In this document: piece after piece, positions 7,319 through 16,462 of the stretch
How the letters are laid out: every line of letters begins with the position of its first letter
How positions within the stretch are numbered: the stretch's first letter is position 1
Source of the DNA: Streptomyces panaciradicis
GTDB taxonomy: Bacteria; Actinomycetota; Actinomycetes; Streptomycetales; Streptomycetaceae
Length of the DNA stretch: 64,000 bases
Direction: 5' to 3'
NCBI RefSeq assembly: GCF_023516615.1
Contig: NZ_JAMGBF010000061.1
Location: 1 to 64,000 of the forward strand
Translations under genes and position numbers: made by a program
The notes under the pieces: generated by a model
The model's input: only the letters and a program-made list of their open reading frames with translations
The model's database searches: none
Told to the model about the DNA's origin: nothing

Positions 7319-10300
7319 TCACTCGTGCGCCGTCGTCTCCTCCAGCGCCTCGTCCCGTACGTCGGCGCAGGGGTGGCGGCGCAGCGCCCGCAGCCGCTCG
7401 CGCCAGGGCGCGGGCCAGTCGGTGCGGCCGCCGAGCGCCTGGACGACGGCGAGGGCGAGCAGGCCCTCGGTGTGACCGCCGTGTCCGGTCAGCCGTACCG
7501 CCTCCGCCAGGAGCGCCTCGGCGTCGACCTGCTTCTCGTGGTGCTGCAGGCGCAGGCGCAGCGTGTGGGCGATCCGCCCGGCGAGCACGGGCCGCCCGGC
7601 GCCCACGACGGCGCACAGCCGGTCCAGGCCGGGCGGCACGGCGGTCAGGTCCAGGTGGGCGACGGCGAGCGCGGCGGCCTGCGGGACGTGGGCGTCGTAC
7701 TCCCCCAGCACCTCGCTCGCGTCGAGCGCGGCGGGGCGCAGGGCCGCCGGCGCGGTCCGGGCGCCGTCGCCGAGGCATGCGGCGAGGTACGCGACGCGTC
7801 GGCGGGCGGGCCGGTCGCGGCCCTCCTCGGCGTCGGGTTCGGCGTCGGCCGGGGTCTCGGCCAGGGTCCGCAGCGCCTCGAGGAGCCGGAGGGCGCCCTC
7901 GGGGCTCGCCGACGCGGCCGTGACCAGTCCCCGGGCGGCGGCGTGCCAGGTCGTGCGCTCCGACAGGTCCGTCACGGCGCGGGCCAGTACCCCGGGCGCC
8001 TCGGGGGACCAGGCGGTCCAGCGGGCCAGGGCCGCGAAGGCGAGGTCCGCGGTCTCCGGGTCGCCGGTGCCGCTGACCTCGCGCACCAGGGCGGCGTACC
8101 GCTCCCGCCGGGGCGCGGGCAGGTCGAACGGCGTGACCCGCAGCACGGCGGCGCGCAGCACCGGTTCGGCGTCGGCGGCGTCACGCAGCAGCGCCCAGAT
8201 CTCCTCGTGGGCCAGCAGCCCCGCGGTGCAGGCGACACAGGCCGCGCGCACGTCGGGGTGGGTGCCGGGGCGCGCGTAGGTCTCGGCGACCAGGCGCGCG
8301 GCCTGGGGCACCGGCAGTCGGGCGGCGGCGAGCCGCACGGCCTCCTTGCGGCTGGTCACCTTGGCGTCCGGCGTGGTGAGCACGTCCGTGAGCCGCGCGG
8401 CCAGGCGGGACGGCCGCGCGTACCGGCTCGCGCGCGTGGCCGCGTAGACGGCGACCCGGGCCCGGTCCGTGCCGGCGAGGGCCAGCAGTTCGGGCAGTGC
8501 GTCTGCGGGGCGGTCGGTGCGGGACAGCGCGGCCAGCGCCGCCTCCGCCAGGACCACGTCGGACGAGCCGGTCCAGCGGCGGACGAGCCCGGCACCGCCG
8601 TCCGGGACGTGCGCCGCCCGGGCCACGGCCTGCGCCCGCTCGTACGCGGGCAGCCCGGCGTCCCCGGCCAGGGCGGCCAACTGCCGCAGCAGGGCGGCCT
8701 GCTGGCGCGGCACCCAGCGTCGTACGTCCGCGGTCACGGGTACGGACCACGGGGTGCCCTTGGTCAGGAAGCGCCCGTGCGGCGGGGTCTCGGCGAGCAG
8801 CCCGTCCAGCAGGTCGGTGCGGCGCCGGACGAGGACGCGCAGCACGGCGGGCAGTACGGCCGCCGACGGCTCGTGGGTGAGGACGCGCGCCACCCGTTCG
8901 TCGCGTGCGGCGGGCGGCTCCAGCCACAGGTCGACGGCCGTGCGCACGGTGGAGTCGTCGCCGTACCGGACGGCCTGCCACAGCAGTTCCTGCAGCTCGG
9001 TCATGCCCGCCGCGCGGCGGCCCACGGCGCGGGCGAGGGCGAAGGCGAGGCCGTAGTCGGCCTTCTCCGCGCCGGCCTCGATCCACGGCCGCAGTGCCTC
9101 GAACACCTGGTGCTCCTGGCCGCGCCGCAGGCTGCGGTCGAGGAGGCCGAGGTCCGCGCCGCCGGTGTGGCCGGAGATCCGCACCAGGGTGCGCAGCGCC
9201 CAGTTCACCAGTTCCCTGGAGCCGCCGGCCGCGTGCTCGCGCAGCACGGCCACGGCGAGCGCGCTCAGCCGCCGCCGGGTCTCGGGCGAGGAGTCGCGGG
9301 CCTCGACGGCGTCGGCGGCGATCCGGTCCAGGTGGGGCGCGGCGTCCTCGGTGAACAGGGCCGCCCGGGTGTCGGCGAGGGCGCGCAGCGCGGCCGAGCG
9401 GACCGGGTCCTGTTCGTTGCGCAGGCGTTCCATGTCCCGCAGGACGGCGGTGACGGCGGCCGGGTCGCCCCAGCGCGCGGCGTTGCGGATCAGCAGCGGC
9501 CAGGCCTCGGCCCGGTCCTCGGCGGCCGGACGCCGGGTGGCCGCGAGCAGCCGCTCGCGCACCTCGGCGACGGGCAGGAAGGACTCGGCGAGCAGCACCG
9601 CGGTCCACCGGGCCCCGCGCTCACGGGCCCGGCCCGCCGACTCCCTTGCCACGTCGGCCGCGTGACGGCGGGTCAGGACGCCGAGGACGGTGACGTCGAC
9701 GGTGTCGGAGCCCCCGCGTCCTTCGTCGACGGCGTTGTACAGCGCCTCCCTCCGGCCGGGCGGGAGCGCCTCCAGCAAGGCCGGCAGTCCGCCGTACTGC
9801 ACCAACGAGCGCCCGTAGTCGACGAGTTCGGGCCGTCCGGAGCGGGCGAGACGGCGCAGGACGGCCGGGCCCAGCGTACGGAGGCCGACGTCGGCCCACG
9901 CGGGCGTGAGCAGCAGGCGCAGCACCCGGCCGGGATCGGCGGCCGCGAACCTCCCTGCCTGGCAGCGCAGTTCGTACGGCACACGGGTGGGTCCCAGCCG
10001 CTCCAGCAGCCCCAGGACCCGCGCCGGCGCGGTGGGCGTGACCGCGGCCACCGCGTGGCCGTAGCGCGTCCACCAGGTCCCGCGCAGCGCCGGCGGCAGA
10101 CCGGCGAGCTGTTCCTCCAGCACGCCGAGCAGGATCTCCGGGTGCCGTTTCGCCAGTGCCGTCCACGCGCCGACGGCGTGCAGGAGCCCGGGCAGCAGCC
10201 GCTCGACGGTGCCGGCCGTGCAGCCGGGCAGCAGGCGGGCCGCCTCGGTGTCGCCCCACTCCTCGCGCAGGGTGTCGACGAGCCGGTCGGCGAGCGCGGT

Positions 10301-10669
10301 GCGCCCCGAGGCGACCACCGCGCGCAGCAGGTCCCGGCGCACGGTCTCGCCGGCGTCCGCGAGTCCCGTCTCGAAGGCGCTGTCCGGGACGCCCAGGCTG
10401 TCGGCCACCCGCAGTGCGTGGCCGCGTACGAAGGAGTCGGGGTCGGCGATGCGCGCGGCGACGAAACCGGCGTCGCGCCCGACGGACGCGGCGACGACGG
10501 CGAGCTGCCGGCCGTAGGTGCCCCGCGTCTCGAGCTCCTCCAGCAGCGGTCGCAGGGGTGTGGTCTCCCGGACGCGCGCGGCGAGTTCCCGCATGCGGTG
10601 CGGGTGGGGCAGCGGGTCGAGGGCGTGGAGCAGGCTCTCGGTCTGCTGCTGCGGGGTGAGGCTGACCAT
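7319..10669 (-). CDS. Giant HEAT-like repeat protein, function unknown
   Basis: This protein of 1116 residues is almost entirely short amphipathic helices rich in Ala, Leu and Arg, recurring at roughly 30-40 residues, as in HEAT/ARM solenoids. No signal peptide, membrane span or catalytic motif is visible. Such solenoids usually serve as protein-binding scaffolds. ATG at 10669 is chosen because the domain starts there (MVSLTPQQQ); the frame stays open further upstream only through the WhiB gene region. No clear ribosome site is seen. It lies 46 bp downstream of the WhiB-like gene, so co-transcription is possible. Confidence 0.85.
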   Translation of the reverse strand: MVSLTPQQQTESLLHALDPLPHPHRMRELAARVRETTPLRPLLEELETRGTYGRQLAVVAASVGRDAGFVAARIADPDSFVRGHALRVADSLGVPDSAFETGLADAGETVRRDLLRAVVASGRTALADRLVDTLREEWGDTEAARLLPGCTAGTVERLLPGLLHAVGAWTALAKRHPEILLGVLEEQLAGLPPALRGTWWTRYGHAVAAVTPTAPARVLGLLERLGPTRVPYELRCQAGRFAAADPGRVLRLLLTPAWADVGLRTLGPAVLRRLARSGRPELVDYGRSLVQYGGLPALLEALPPGRREALYNAVDEGRGGSDTVDVTVLGVLTRRHAADVARESAGRARERGARWTAVLLAESFLPVAEVRERLLAATRRPAAEDRAEAWPLLIRNAARWGDPAAVTAVLRDMERLRNEQDPVRSAALRALADTRAALFTEDAAPHLDRIAADAVEARDSSPETRRRLSALAVAVLREHAAGGSRELVNWALRTLVRISGHTGGADLGLLDRSLRRGQEHQVFEALRPWIEAGAEKADYGLAFALARAVGRRAAGMTELQELLWQAVRYGDDSTVRTAVDLWLEPPAARDERVARVLTHEPSAAVLPAVLRVLVRRRTDLLDGLLAETPPHGRFLTKGTPWSVPVTADVRRWVPRQQAALLRQLAALAGDAGLPAYERAQAVARAAHVPDGGAGLVRRWTGSSDVVLAEAALAALSRTDRPADALPELLALAGTDRARVAVYAATRASRYARPSRLAARLTDVLTTPDAKVTSRKEAVRLAAARLPVPQAARLVAETYARPGTHPDVRAACVACTAGLLAHEEIWALLRDAADAEPVLRAAVLRVTPFDLPAPRRERYAALVREVSGTGDPETADLAFAALARWTAWSPEAPGVLARAVTDLSERTTWHAAARGLVTAASASPEGALRLLEALRTLAETPADAEPDAEEGRDRPARRRVAYLAACLGDGARTAPAALRPAALDASEVLGEYDAHVPQAAALAVAHLDLTAVPPGLDRLCAVVGAGRPVLAGRIAHTLRLRLQHHEKQVDAEALLAEAVRLTGHGGHTEGLLALAVVQALGGRTDWPAPWRERLRALRRHPCADVRDEALEETTAHE

Positions 10670-10715
10670 GCGGGGATTGTGCCCGCCCACGCGCGCGTGG
10701 CGGGCGGATTTTCGC

Positions 10716-10961
10716 TCAGCGCGAGGTGCGCCTGATCTCCAGCCGCTCCTTCTCCGACAGCCCGCCCCAGACGCCGAAGCGCTCGTCGTTGCGCAGCGCG
10801 TACTCCAGACAGGCGGGCCGCATCTCGCACAGGGCGCAGATGCGCTTGGCCTCGCGGACCGAACTGCCGGGCTCGGGGAAGAAGAAGTCGGCCCCGGTCT
10901 GCGCGCACAGGGCCTCGGCCTGCCAGGCGAGGTCGCCCGGGATGATGGTGTCGATGTGCAT
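10716..10961 (-). CDS. WhiB-family iron-sulfur regulator
   Basis: This 81-residue protein has the four cluster cysteines at positions 19, 42, 45 and 51 (C-x22-C-x2-C-x5-C), then the signature GVWGG (63-67) and a basic C-terminal tail (ERLEIRRTSR). WhiB-like proteins bind a 4Fe-4S cluster, contact the principal sigma factor and steer promoters in development, redox and antibiotic responses. It is one of the Wbl paralogues, but which one cannot be fixed from sequence alone. ATG at 10961 has no strong ribosome site; leaderless translation is plausible. Confidence 0.93.
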   Translation of the reverse strand: MHIDTIIPGDLAWQAEALCAQTGADFFFPEPGSSVREAKRICALCEMRPACLEYALRNDERFGVWGGLSEKERLEIRRTSR

Positions 10962-11174
10962 GGCGTGATCGTGCCGGGCGGCGAAAAACGTTCGCTCAAC
11001 GCCCGATCAACGCCGTCGTTCACGGCCTCCGGCTCCCTTGATGGTGGCCCGCGCGCCCGCCTCGGCGCACGGCGGCGCGCGGGGACGCGGCGTGATCCGT
11101 TCCGGCGGCGATTGTCGGTGGGCGGTGCAAGACTCGGCAGTGCGGAGAACGGGACCCCTGCGAGGAGGGCGACA

Positions 11175-11960
11175 ATGCTCACCACCGATTTCGTCAACGG
11201 CGCTCCGAACTGGATCGACGTCGGCACGTCCGACATCGACGGAGCCATCTCCTTCTACGGCGGGCTCTTCGGCTGGCAGTTCCGATCGGCGGGCCCGGAC
11301 GCCGGCGGCTACGGCTTCTTCCAGCTGGACGGCAGGACGGTGGCCGGCGCCATGCAGACCGGGCCCGAGCAGGGCCCGCCGTCGTGGACCGTCTACTTCC
11401 GCTCCGCCGACGCCGATGCCACCGCCAAGGCCGCCGAGCAGTCCCACGGCAGCGTGTTCCTGCGGCCCATGGACGTGATGGGCGAGGGCCGCATGGCGGT
11501 CCTCGGGGACAAGGCGGGCGTGCCGTTCGGCATCTGGCAGCCCGGCCGGACCAAGGGCGTCGACCTGGCGAACGAGGTGGGCGCCCTGTCGTGGGTGGAG
11601 CTGTACACCCCGGACATGGCCGCGGCGGCCTGGTTCTACCACGAGACGCTCGGCCTGGAGACCTCCGCGGTGCCCTTCCCCGGCGGTACGTACACGTGCC
11701 TGAACCCCTCCGGCGGCGGCGAGGACTCCATGTTCGGCGGCATCGTCTCGCTCGCCGACGACCCGTCCGAGGACAGCCCCTACTGGCTTCCCTACTTCGA
11801 GGTCGCCGACGCCGAGGCCACGGTGGAGCGGGCGCGGGAGCTGGGCGCGACGGTGCGGATGCCGGCCACGGAGATCGAGGGCGTCGGCAGTGTGGCGCGG
11901 CTCGCGGACCCGTACGGCGCCCGCTTCGCGGTCATCAGGAGCGCGCCGCCGCAGGGCTGA
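11175..11960 (+). CDS. VOC-superfamily protein (glyoxalase/bleomycin-resistance fold)
   Basis: This 261-residue protein carries two VOC modules, roughly residues 8-120 and 135-255. Each starts with a beta-strand/helix segment (WIDVGTSDIDGAISFYGGLFG; WVELYTPDMAAAAWFYHETLG) and ends with the DxxGxxFxIW/V-type strand (GVPFGIWQP; YGARFAVI). This tandem form, like S. coelicolor CFP-30B-type hydroxylase-annotated proteins, has no assigned reaction. The ATG follows GAGGAGGG by 6 bases. It is monocistronic, with a LacI gene convergent downstream. Confidence 0.85.
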   Translation: MLTTDFVNGAPNWIDVGTSDIDGAISFYGGLFGWQFRSAGPDAGGYGFFQLDGRTVAGAMQTGPEQGPPSWTVYFRSADADATAKAAEQSHGSVFLRPMDVMGEGRMAVLGDKAGVPFGIWQPGRTKGVDLANEVGALSWVELYTPDMAAAAWFYHETLGLETSAVPFPGGTYTCLNPSGGGEDSMFGGIVSLADDPSEDSPYWLPYFEVADAEATVERARELGATVRMPATEIEGVGSVARLADPYGARFAVIRSAPPQG

Positions 11961-11975
11961 GGGCGGCGGCCGGCG

Positions 11976-13010
11976 TCACGCCGAGGCCCGTCGCACCAGG
12001 GTGGTGGGCAGCACCACGCCGGCCGACGTGCCCTCGGCGTCCCGGTCGGTCCGGTGCCCGAGCCGGCCCAGCAGCAGCCGTGCCATCAACCGCCCCATGC
12101 CCTCGATGTCCTGACGGACCGTCGTGAGCGGCGGGTCGGCCTGCTCGGCGACGGGCAGCATGTCGTCGAAGCCGATCACGGCCACGTCCTCGGGCACCCG
12201 CCGCCCGTGCTCGCGCAGCACCCGCAGGGCCCCCACGGCGGTGAGGTCGTTCGCGGCGAAGACCGCGTCCACGTCGGGGCGCCGGTCCAGCAGCGCGCGC
12301 ATCGCCCGCTCGCCGCCGGCCGGCGTGAAGTCGCTCTCCTCGACCAGCCGCGGGTCCGCGTCGGGCATGACGTCCCGGAAGCCGTCGAGCCGGTCGGCGG
12401 CGGACGTCTGGTCCAGCGGGCCGGTGATGTGCGCGACGCGGGAGCGGCCGAGGCCGACGAGGTGCCGTACGGCCTCGCGGGCGCCGCCCCGGTTGTCGCT
12501 GTCGACGTACACCGCGTCGCCGTCGCTCTCGCTCCAGCCGGGCCGTCCGCCGAACACGGTCGGCACGCCGGCGTGCTGGATCAGCCCGGGCAGCGGGTCG
12601 TCGAGGTGCAGCGAGAAGACGAGCGCGCCGTCGACGTGGCCGCCGGCGAGGTAGCGGCCGACCCGGGCGTGGTCGTCGCGGCCCTCGGTGAGCAGCAGCA
12701 CGAGCTGGTTGTCGTGGGCCGTCAGCTCCTTGCTGATGCCGCGCAGCTGGAGGGCGAAGAAGGGGTCGGCGAAGACCCGGGTCTCCGGTTCGGCGATGAC
12801 CACGGCGACGGCGTCGTGGCGCCGGGTGACCAGGCTGCGGGCGGCCTGGTTCGGCACGTACCCGAGTTCCTCCACGGCTCGCCGCACCCGGGTGACGAGC
12901 GCTTCGCGCACGCCGTCCCCGCCGTTGACCACACGCGAGACGGTGGCCCGCGACACGCCCGCCAGGGCGGCCACGGCCTCCAGCGTGGGGCGCGGTGCGG
13001 TCTCGGTCAC
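11976..13010 (-). CDS. LacI/GalR-family transcriptional regulator
   Basis: 344 residues. The N-terminal helix-turn-helix is clear (LEAVAALAGVSRATVSRVVNG, then GYVPNQAARSLVTRR as hinge helix), followed by the periplasmic-binding-protein-like effector domain ending TTLVRR. The palindrome GAGAGCGCTCTC just upstream is a classic LacI-family site, which suggests autoregulation. No sugar genes lie beside it, so its targets are elsewhere. Effector unknown. GTG start at 13010. Confidence 0.93.
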   Translation of the reverse strand: MTETAPRPTLEAVAALAGVSRATVSRVVNGGDGVREALVTRVRRAVEELGYVPNQAARSLVTRRHDAVAVVIAEPETRVFADPFFALQLRGISKELTAHDNQLVLLLTEGRDDHARVGRYLAGGHVDGALVFSLHLDDPLPGLIQHAGVPTVFGGRPGWSESDGDAVYVDSDNRGGAREAVRHLVGLGRSRVAHITGPLDQTSAADRLDGFRDVMPDADPRLVEESDFTPAGGERAMRALLDRRPDVDAVFAANDLTAVGALRVLREHGRRVPEDVAVIGFDDMLPVAEQADPPLTTVRQDIEGMGRLMARLLLGRLGHRTDRDAEGTSAGVVLPTTLVRRASA

Positions 13011-13065
13011 TCGTGGCTCCTCGGGGGCGGGTGCCGATCAGGATAGCCCGGGCGACCGTCGAGGT

Positions 13066-13077
13066 GAGAGCGCTCTC
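13066..13077. promoter_or_regulatory. LacI-type operator upstream of the LacI gene
   Basis: GAGAGCGCTCTC is a perfect 12-bp palindrome with the central CG step typical of LacI/GalR sites. It lies 56 bp upstream of the regulator's GTG. Confidence 0.8.
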
Positions 13078-13140
13078 GCTCCCGGCCACCGGCTGACGGC
13101 GCCGCACGGCCGCCCCGGCCTTCACGCCGGCAGTCACCCT

Positions 13141-14115
13141 TCACGGAGTGGACGTTCGTCGATCCCGGTCGACCGGTCCTTCGGCCAGCAGATCCACGCG
13201 CTGCCCCACGCCGTCACGGTCGGCCCGCCGGTAGGCGAGCCAGGCCAGGGCCAGGTCCTGCCAGGGGAGCCCCACCGGGGCGTAGACGGTGCGCTCGTCG
13301 GCGCTCCGTCGTCCCGGGTGTTCCCCCCGCAGCACCTCGCCCAGCTCCACGTCGGCGGCGGCCGCCGGAAGGCCCGCGGCTGCCAACGCGCCCATGTCCG
13401 CGGCGAGTTCGCGGTCGTCGACGACGAGCGTCGCGGCCTTGAGCAGATCGGCGGCCAGTTCCTGCTTGCCCGGCTCGTCCGCGCCGAGGCTGGTGACGTG
13501 CTGTCCGGGCCTGGTGTCCGCCCGCCGCAGCAGGGGCCGGCGCGACCACGTGGCCAGCAGCACCGCGTCGGCCGCCGCGGCGACCTCCGGCGCCGACCCC
13601 ACGACCCGGCCGCCGTGCCGCGCGGCGAACCGTGCCGCCCGTTCGCCGTCGGTGTCGTGGACGACCGGCGCGCCGGTCCCCCGCAGTGCCGCCAGGCCCC
13701 GTACCACCAACTCGGCCTGCGCGCCCGCCCCGACCACGCCCAGCGTCCCGCCGGGCCCGGCGAGCGCGTGGGTGCCCAGGGCCGCGGCGAGGCCGGTCCG
13801 CCAGGCCGTGACCGTGGCCGAGTCCAGCAGCGCGAGCAACTCGCCGTCCCTGCCGCTGTGCAGGCAGATCACTCCGCGCAACGCGGGCCTCGCGCCGGGG
13901 AACTTGGCGTTGACCTTGACCGTGTAGGCCTCGACGCCCGGCAGCAGCCCGGGCATCAGGGCCGTGGCCGTCCCGGGAAACGGCAGGTCCGTGCGGGCCC
14001 GCTGCCCCGCGACCGGCACGTGCCGCTCCGTGCGGAACCCCTCCCGGAGGGCGTCGAGGCAGTCCTCGACGGTCAGCACGGTCACCAGGTCGGCTCGCGT
14101 CAGTACAAGTGTCAC
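13141..14115 (-). CDS. Ornithine cyclodeaminase/mu-crystallin family protein
   Basis: 324 residues with the NAD-binding Rossmann core: GGTLGVVGAGAQAELVVRG near residue 125, preceded by the substrate segment KVNAKFPGA and the TAWRTGLAAA motif. Members include ornithine cyclodeaminase, alanine dehydrogenase and ketimine reductases; the activity here is not predictable. GTG at 14115. It lies 52 bp downstream of the LigD-type polymerase gene on the same strand, but no functional link is evident. Confidence 0.88.
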   Translation of the reverse strand: MTLVLTRADLVTVLTVEDCLDALREGFRTERHVPVAGQRARTDLPFPGTATALMPGLLPGVEAYTVKVNAKFPGARPALRGVICLHSGRDGELLALLDSATVTAWRTGLAAALGTHALAGPGGTLGVVGAGAQAELVVRGLAALRGTGAPVVHDTDGERAARFAARHGGRVVGSAPEVAAAADAVLLATWSRRPLLRRADTRPGQHVTSLGADEPGKQELAADLLKAATLVVDDRELAADMGALAAAGLPAAAADVELGEVLRGEHPGRRSADERTVYAPVGLPWQDLALAWLAYRRADRDGVGQRVDLLAEGPVDRDRRTSTP

Positions 14116-14167
14116 CCGCCCATGATCGGCTGGGGGGCGCGTCCGGGGCGAGGGCCCGCGGGCACCC

Positions 14168-15184
14168 TCAGGAGGGGTCCTTCCGCGCCCGGCTGGGCTG
14201 CACCCGTCTGGGCTCCCCCGGCATCTTGGGGTACTCGGGCGGATACGGGAGATCGCCGAGCCCGTGATCGTGCTCGTCCCGGCGCGCGAGGTCCAGCAGG
14301 GCGTCGAGGGAGTAGCGGTGGTCGTCCATGTCGGCGTGCACGTCGCCGAGTTCGGCGAAGCGCGCGGGCATGGTGGCGATGTCGAAGTCCCGCGGATGCG
14401 CGACGCCGACCTCGTCCCAGCGCAGGGGCGCCGAGACGGGGGCGTGCGGGCGGGGCCGTACGGAGTAGGCGGAGGCGATGGTGCGGTCGCGCGCCGTCTG
14501 GTTGTAGTCGAGGAAGATGCGCTCGCCGCGCTCCTCCTTCCACCACTTGATGGTCACGCGGTCCGGCATCCTGCGCTCCATCTCGCGGCCCACGGCGATG
14601 GCGGCGCGGCGCACCTGGGTGAAGGTCCAGCGGGGTTCGATCGGCACGAAGACATGCAGGCCGCGTCCGCCGGAGGTCTTCGGGAAGCCCTTGAGGCCGC
14701 CGAACTCGTCGAGGACGGCGCGCAGTTCGTGGGCGGCGCGCACGGCGTCGCCGTAGTCGGTGCCGGGCTGCGGGTCGAGGTCGATGCGCAGTTCGTCGGG
14801 GCGGTCGACGTCGTCGCGGCGCACCGGCCACGGGTGGAAGGTGAGCGTGCCGAACTGGGCCGCCCACAGGACGGCGGCCTCCTCCGTGGGGCACATCTCG
14901 TCGGCGCTGCGGCCGCTGGGGAAGGTGATGTGGGCGGTCGGGATCCAGTCGGGCATGTTCTTGGGCGCCCGCTTCTGGAAGAAGGACTCGCCGGTGACGC
15001 CGTCCGGGTAGCGCTCCAGGGTGGTGGGCCGGTCGCGCAGGGCGCGCAGGATGCCGGGGCCCACGGCGATGTAGTACCGGGCGAGGTCCAGCTTGGTGAA
15101 TCCGCGCTCCGGGAAGAAGACCTTGTCCGGGCTGGACAGCCGGACCGTACGGCCGCCCGCTTCCAGTTCCACCGCTTCGCCCAT
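14168..15184 (-). CDS. ligD: LigD-type polymerase/primase domain protein
   Basis: This stand-alone 338-residue polymerase domain of the bacterial NHEJ enzyme LigD has the archaeo-eukaryotic primase fold. Key motifs are the metal-binding LRIDLDPQPG (DxD), KTSGGRGLHVFVP, and the C-terminal YNQTARDRTIASAYSVRP. It fills gaps at double-strand breaks, preferring ribonucleotides. ATG at 15184 (MGEAVELEAGG) is where the domain begins. It diverges from an ATP-dependent ligase, so the mycobacterial single-chain LigD is split into parts here. No Ku or phosphoesterase gene is in the window. Confidence 0.92.
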   Translation of the reverse strand: MGEAVELEAGGRTVRLSSPDKVFFPERGFTKLDLARYYIAVGPGILRALRDRPTTLERYPDGVTGESFFQKRAPKNMPDWIPTAHITFPSGRSADEMCPTEEAAVLWAAQFGTLTFHPWPVRRDDVDRPDELRIDLDPQPGTDYGDAVRAAHELRAVLDEFGGLKGFPKTSGGRGLHVFVPIEPRWTFTQVRRAAIAVGREMERRMPDRVTIKWWKEERGERIFLDYNQTARDRTIASAYSVRPRPHAPVSAPLRWDEVGVAHPRDFDIATMPARFAELGDVHADMDDHRYSLDALLDLARRDEHDHGLGDLPYPPEYPKMPGEPRRVQPSRARKDPS

Positions 15185-15212
15185 ACCGACACGGTAGGCA
15201 TACCCCGTACAC

Positions 15213-15245
15213 CTCGCATACCGGGCACAAAGCGACGTATGCGAG
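15213..15245. promoter_or_regulatory. Inverted repeat between the ligD polymerase and ligase genes
   Basis: CTCGCATAC (15213-15221) and GTATGCGAG (15237-15245) are perfect 9-bp inverted arms with a 15-bp spacer, centre to centre about 24 bp. They fill the 73-bp gap between the divergent starts, so one factor could control both genes. Confidence 0.7.
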
Positions 15246-15257
15246 CAGAATCGGGGC

Positions 15258-16319
15258 ATGGATCTCCCGGTGATGCCGCCCGTGAAGCCGATGCTCGCCA
15301 AGTCGGTGGCGAAGATCCCGCCGGGCATGCAGTACGAGGCGAAGTGGGACGGCTTCCGGGCCATCGTGTTCCGTGACGGGGCCGAGGTCGAGCTCGGCAG
15401 CCGTACGGGCAAGCCGCTCACCAGGTACTTCCCCGAGCTGGTGAGCGCGCTCGGGGAGCGGCTGCCCGAGCGGTGCGTCCTCGACGGGGAGATCGTGATC
15501 GCCCGCGACGGGCACCTCGACTTCGACGCGCTCACCGAGCGCATCCACCCGGCGGACTCACGGGTGCGGACGCTCGCCGAGCGGACCCCGTCCTCCTTCG
15601 TGGCCTTCGACCTGCTGGCCCTGGCGGACGAGTCGCTGCTGGACGTCCCGCTCACCGACCGCCGGGCGCTGCTGGAACGGGCGCTGTCCGGGGTCACCGC
15701 GCCGGTGCACCTGGCGCCGGCGACGACCGACCTGGAGGTGGCGCAGGGCTGGTTCGAGCAGTACGAGGGGGCGGGCCTGGACGGTGTCATCGCCAAGCCG
15801 CTCACGGTGCGCTACCTCCAGGACGAACGCGCCATGTTCAAGATCAAGCACGAGCGGACGGCGGACGTCGTCGTCGCGGGCTACCGCCTGCACAAGAGCG
15901 GACCCGTCGTGGGCTCGCTGCTGCTCGGCCTCTACGACGACCAGGGCCGGCTGCAGCACGTCGGTGTGTCCGCCGCCTTCCCGATGAAGCGGCGCGCGGA
16001 GCTGATCGAGGAGCTGGAGCCGCTCAGGATGGCGGACGTCGCGGGGCACCCCTGGGCGGCCTGGTCCGACGAGGCGGCGCACGAGACGGCACGGCTGCCC
16101 GGTGCGCCGAGCCGCTGGTCGGGCAAGAAGGACCTGTCCTGGGTGCCGCTCAGCCCGGAGCGGGTGGCCGAGGTGGCGTACGACCACATGGAGAACGGGG
16201 CGCGCTTCCGGCACACGGCCCGCTTCCGCCGCTGGCGCCCGGACCGGACCCCCGACAGCTGCACGTACGCGCAACTGGAGGAGCCGGTCCGCTACGACCT
16301 GGGCGAGATCCTCGGCTAG
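15258..16319 (+). CDS. ATP-dependent DNA ligase (LigC/LigD-ligase type)
   Basis: This 353-residue ligase has the adenylation motif EAKWDGFR with nucleophile Lys29, then SRTGK (motif Ia), LDGEIV (motif III), the GVIAKP segment (motif IV) and KIKHERTADVVVAGYR (motif V), followed by an OB-fold. Such ligases reseal nicks in NHEJ or backup excision repair. ATG at 15258; the divergent gene supplies the matching polymerase. The lack of an N-terminal DNA-binding domain separates it from replicative or eukaryote-like ligases. Confidence 0.93.
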   Translation: MDLPVMPPVKPMLAKSVAKIPPGMQYEAKWDGFRAIVFRDGAEVELGSRTGKPLTRYFPELVSALGERLPERCVLDGEIVIARDGHLDFDALTERIHPADSRVRTLAERTPSSFVAFDLLALADESLLDVPLTDRRALLERALSGVTAPVHLAPATTDLEVAQGWFEQYEGAGLDGVIAKPLTVRYLQDERAMFKIKHERTADVVVAGYRLHKSGPVVGSLLLGLYDDQGRLQHVGVSAAFPMKRRAELIEELEPLRMADVAGHPWAAWSDEAAHETARLPGAPSRWSGKKDLSWVPLSPERVAEVAYDHMENGARFRHTARFRRWRPDRTPDSCTYAQLEEPVRYDLGEILG

Positions 16320-16342
16320 CGCCTGCCGTTTGGATCAGGTCG
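16317..16342. repeat. Dispersed intergenic motif, copy 1
   Basis: Starting at the ligase stop codon, CTAG-n-GCCTG-n-CGTT-n-GGATCA closely matches the sequence following the EspR-like gene stop at 61183. Only two copies are visible in the window. Confidence 0.45.
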
Positions 16343-16462
16343 GCTGCAGAGGACGGTGCGTCATGGCCGCCCCGAGCGGGGTCTGGTGCGTGCAACCCGC
16401 AGAGGTGCGTGCCGGACCCAGCGACGCCGAGCCGATCCACAGGCCCTGGCGCCGCTGCCGCG

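Noticed and set aside
7250..10735. A 1161-codon plus-strand frame opposite the HEAT protein
   Set aside because: It is composition-driven, with no domain signal; the minus strand carries the true repeats.
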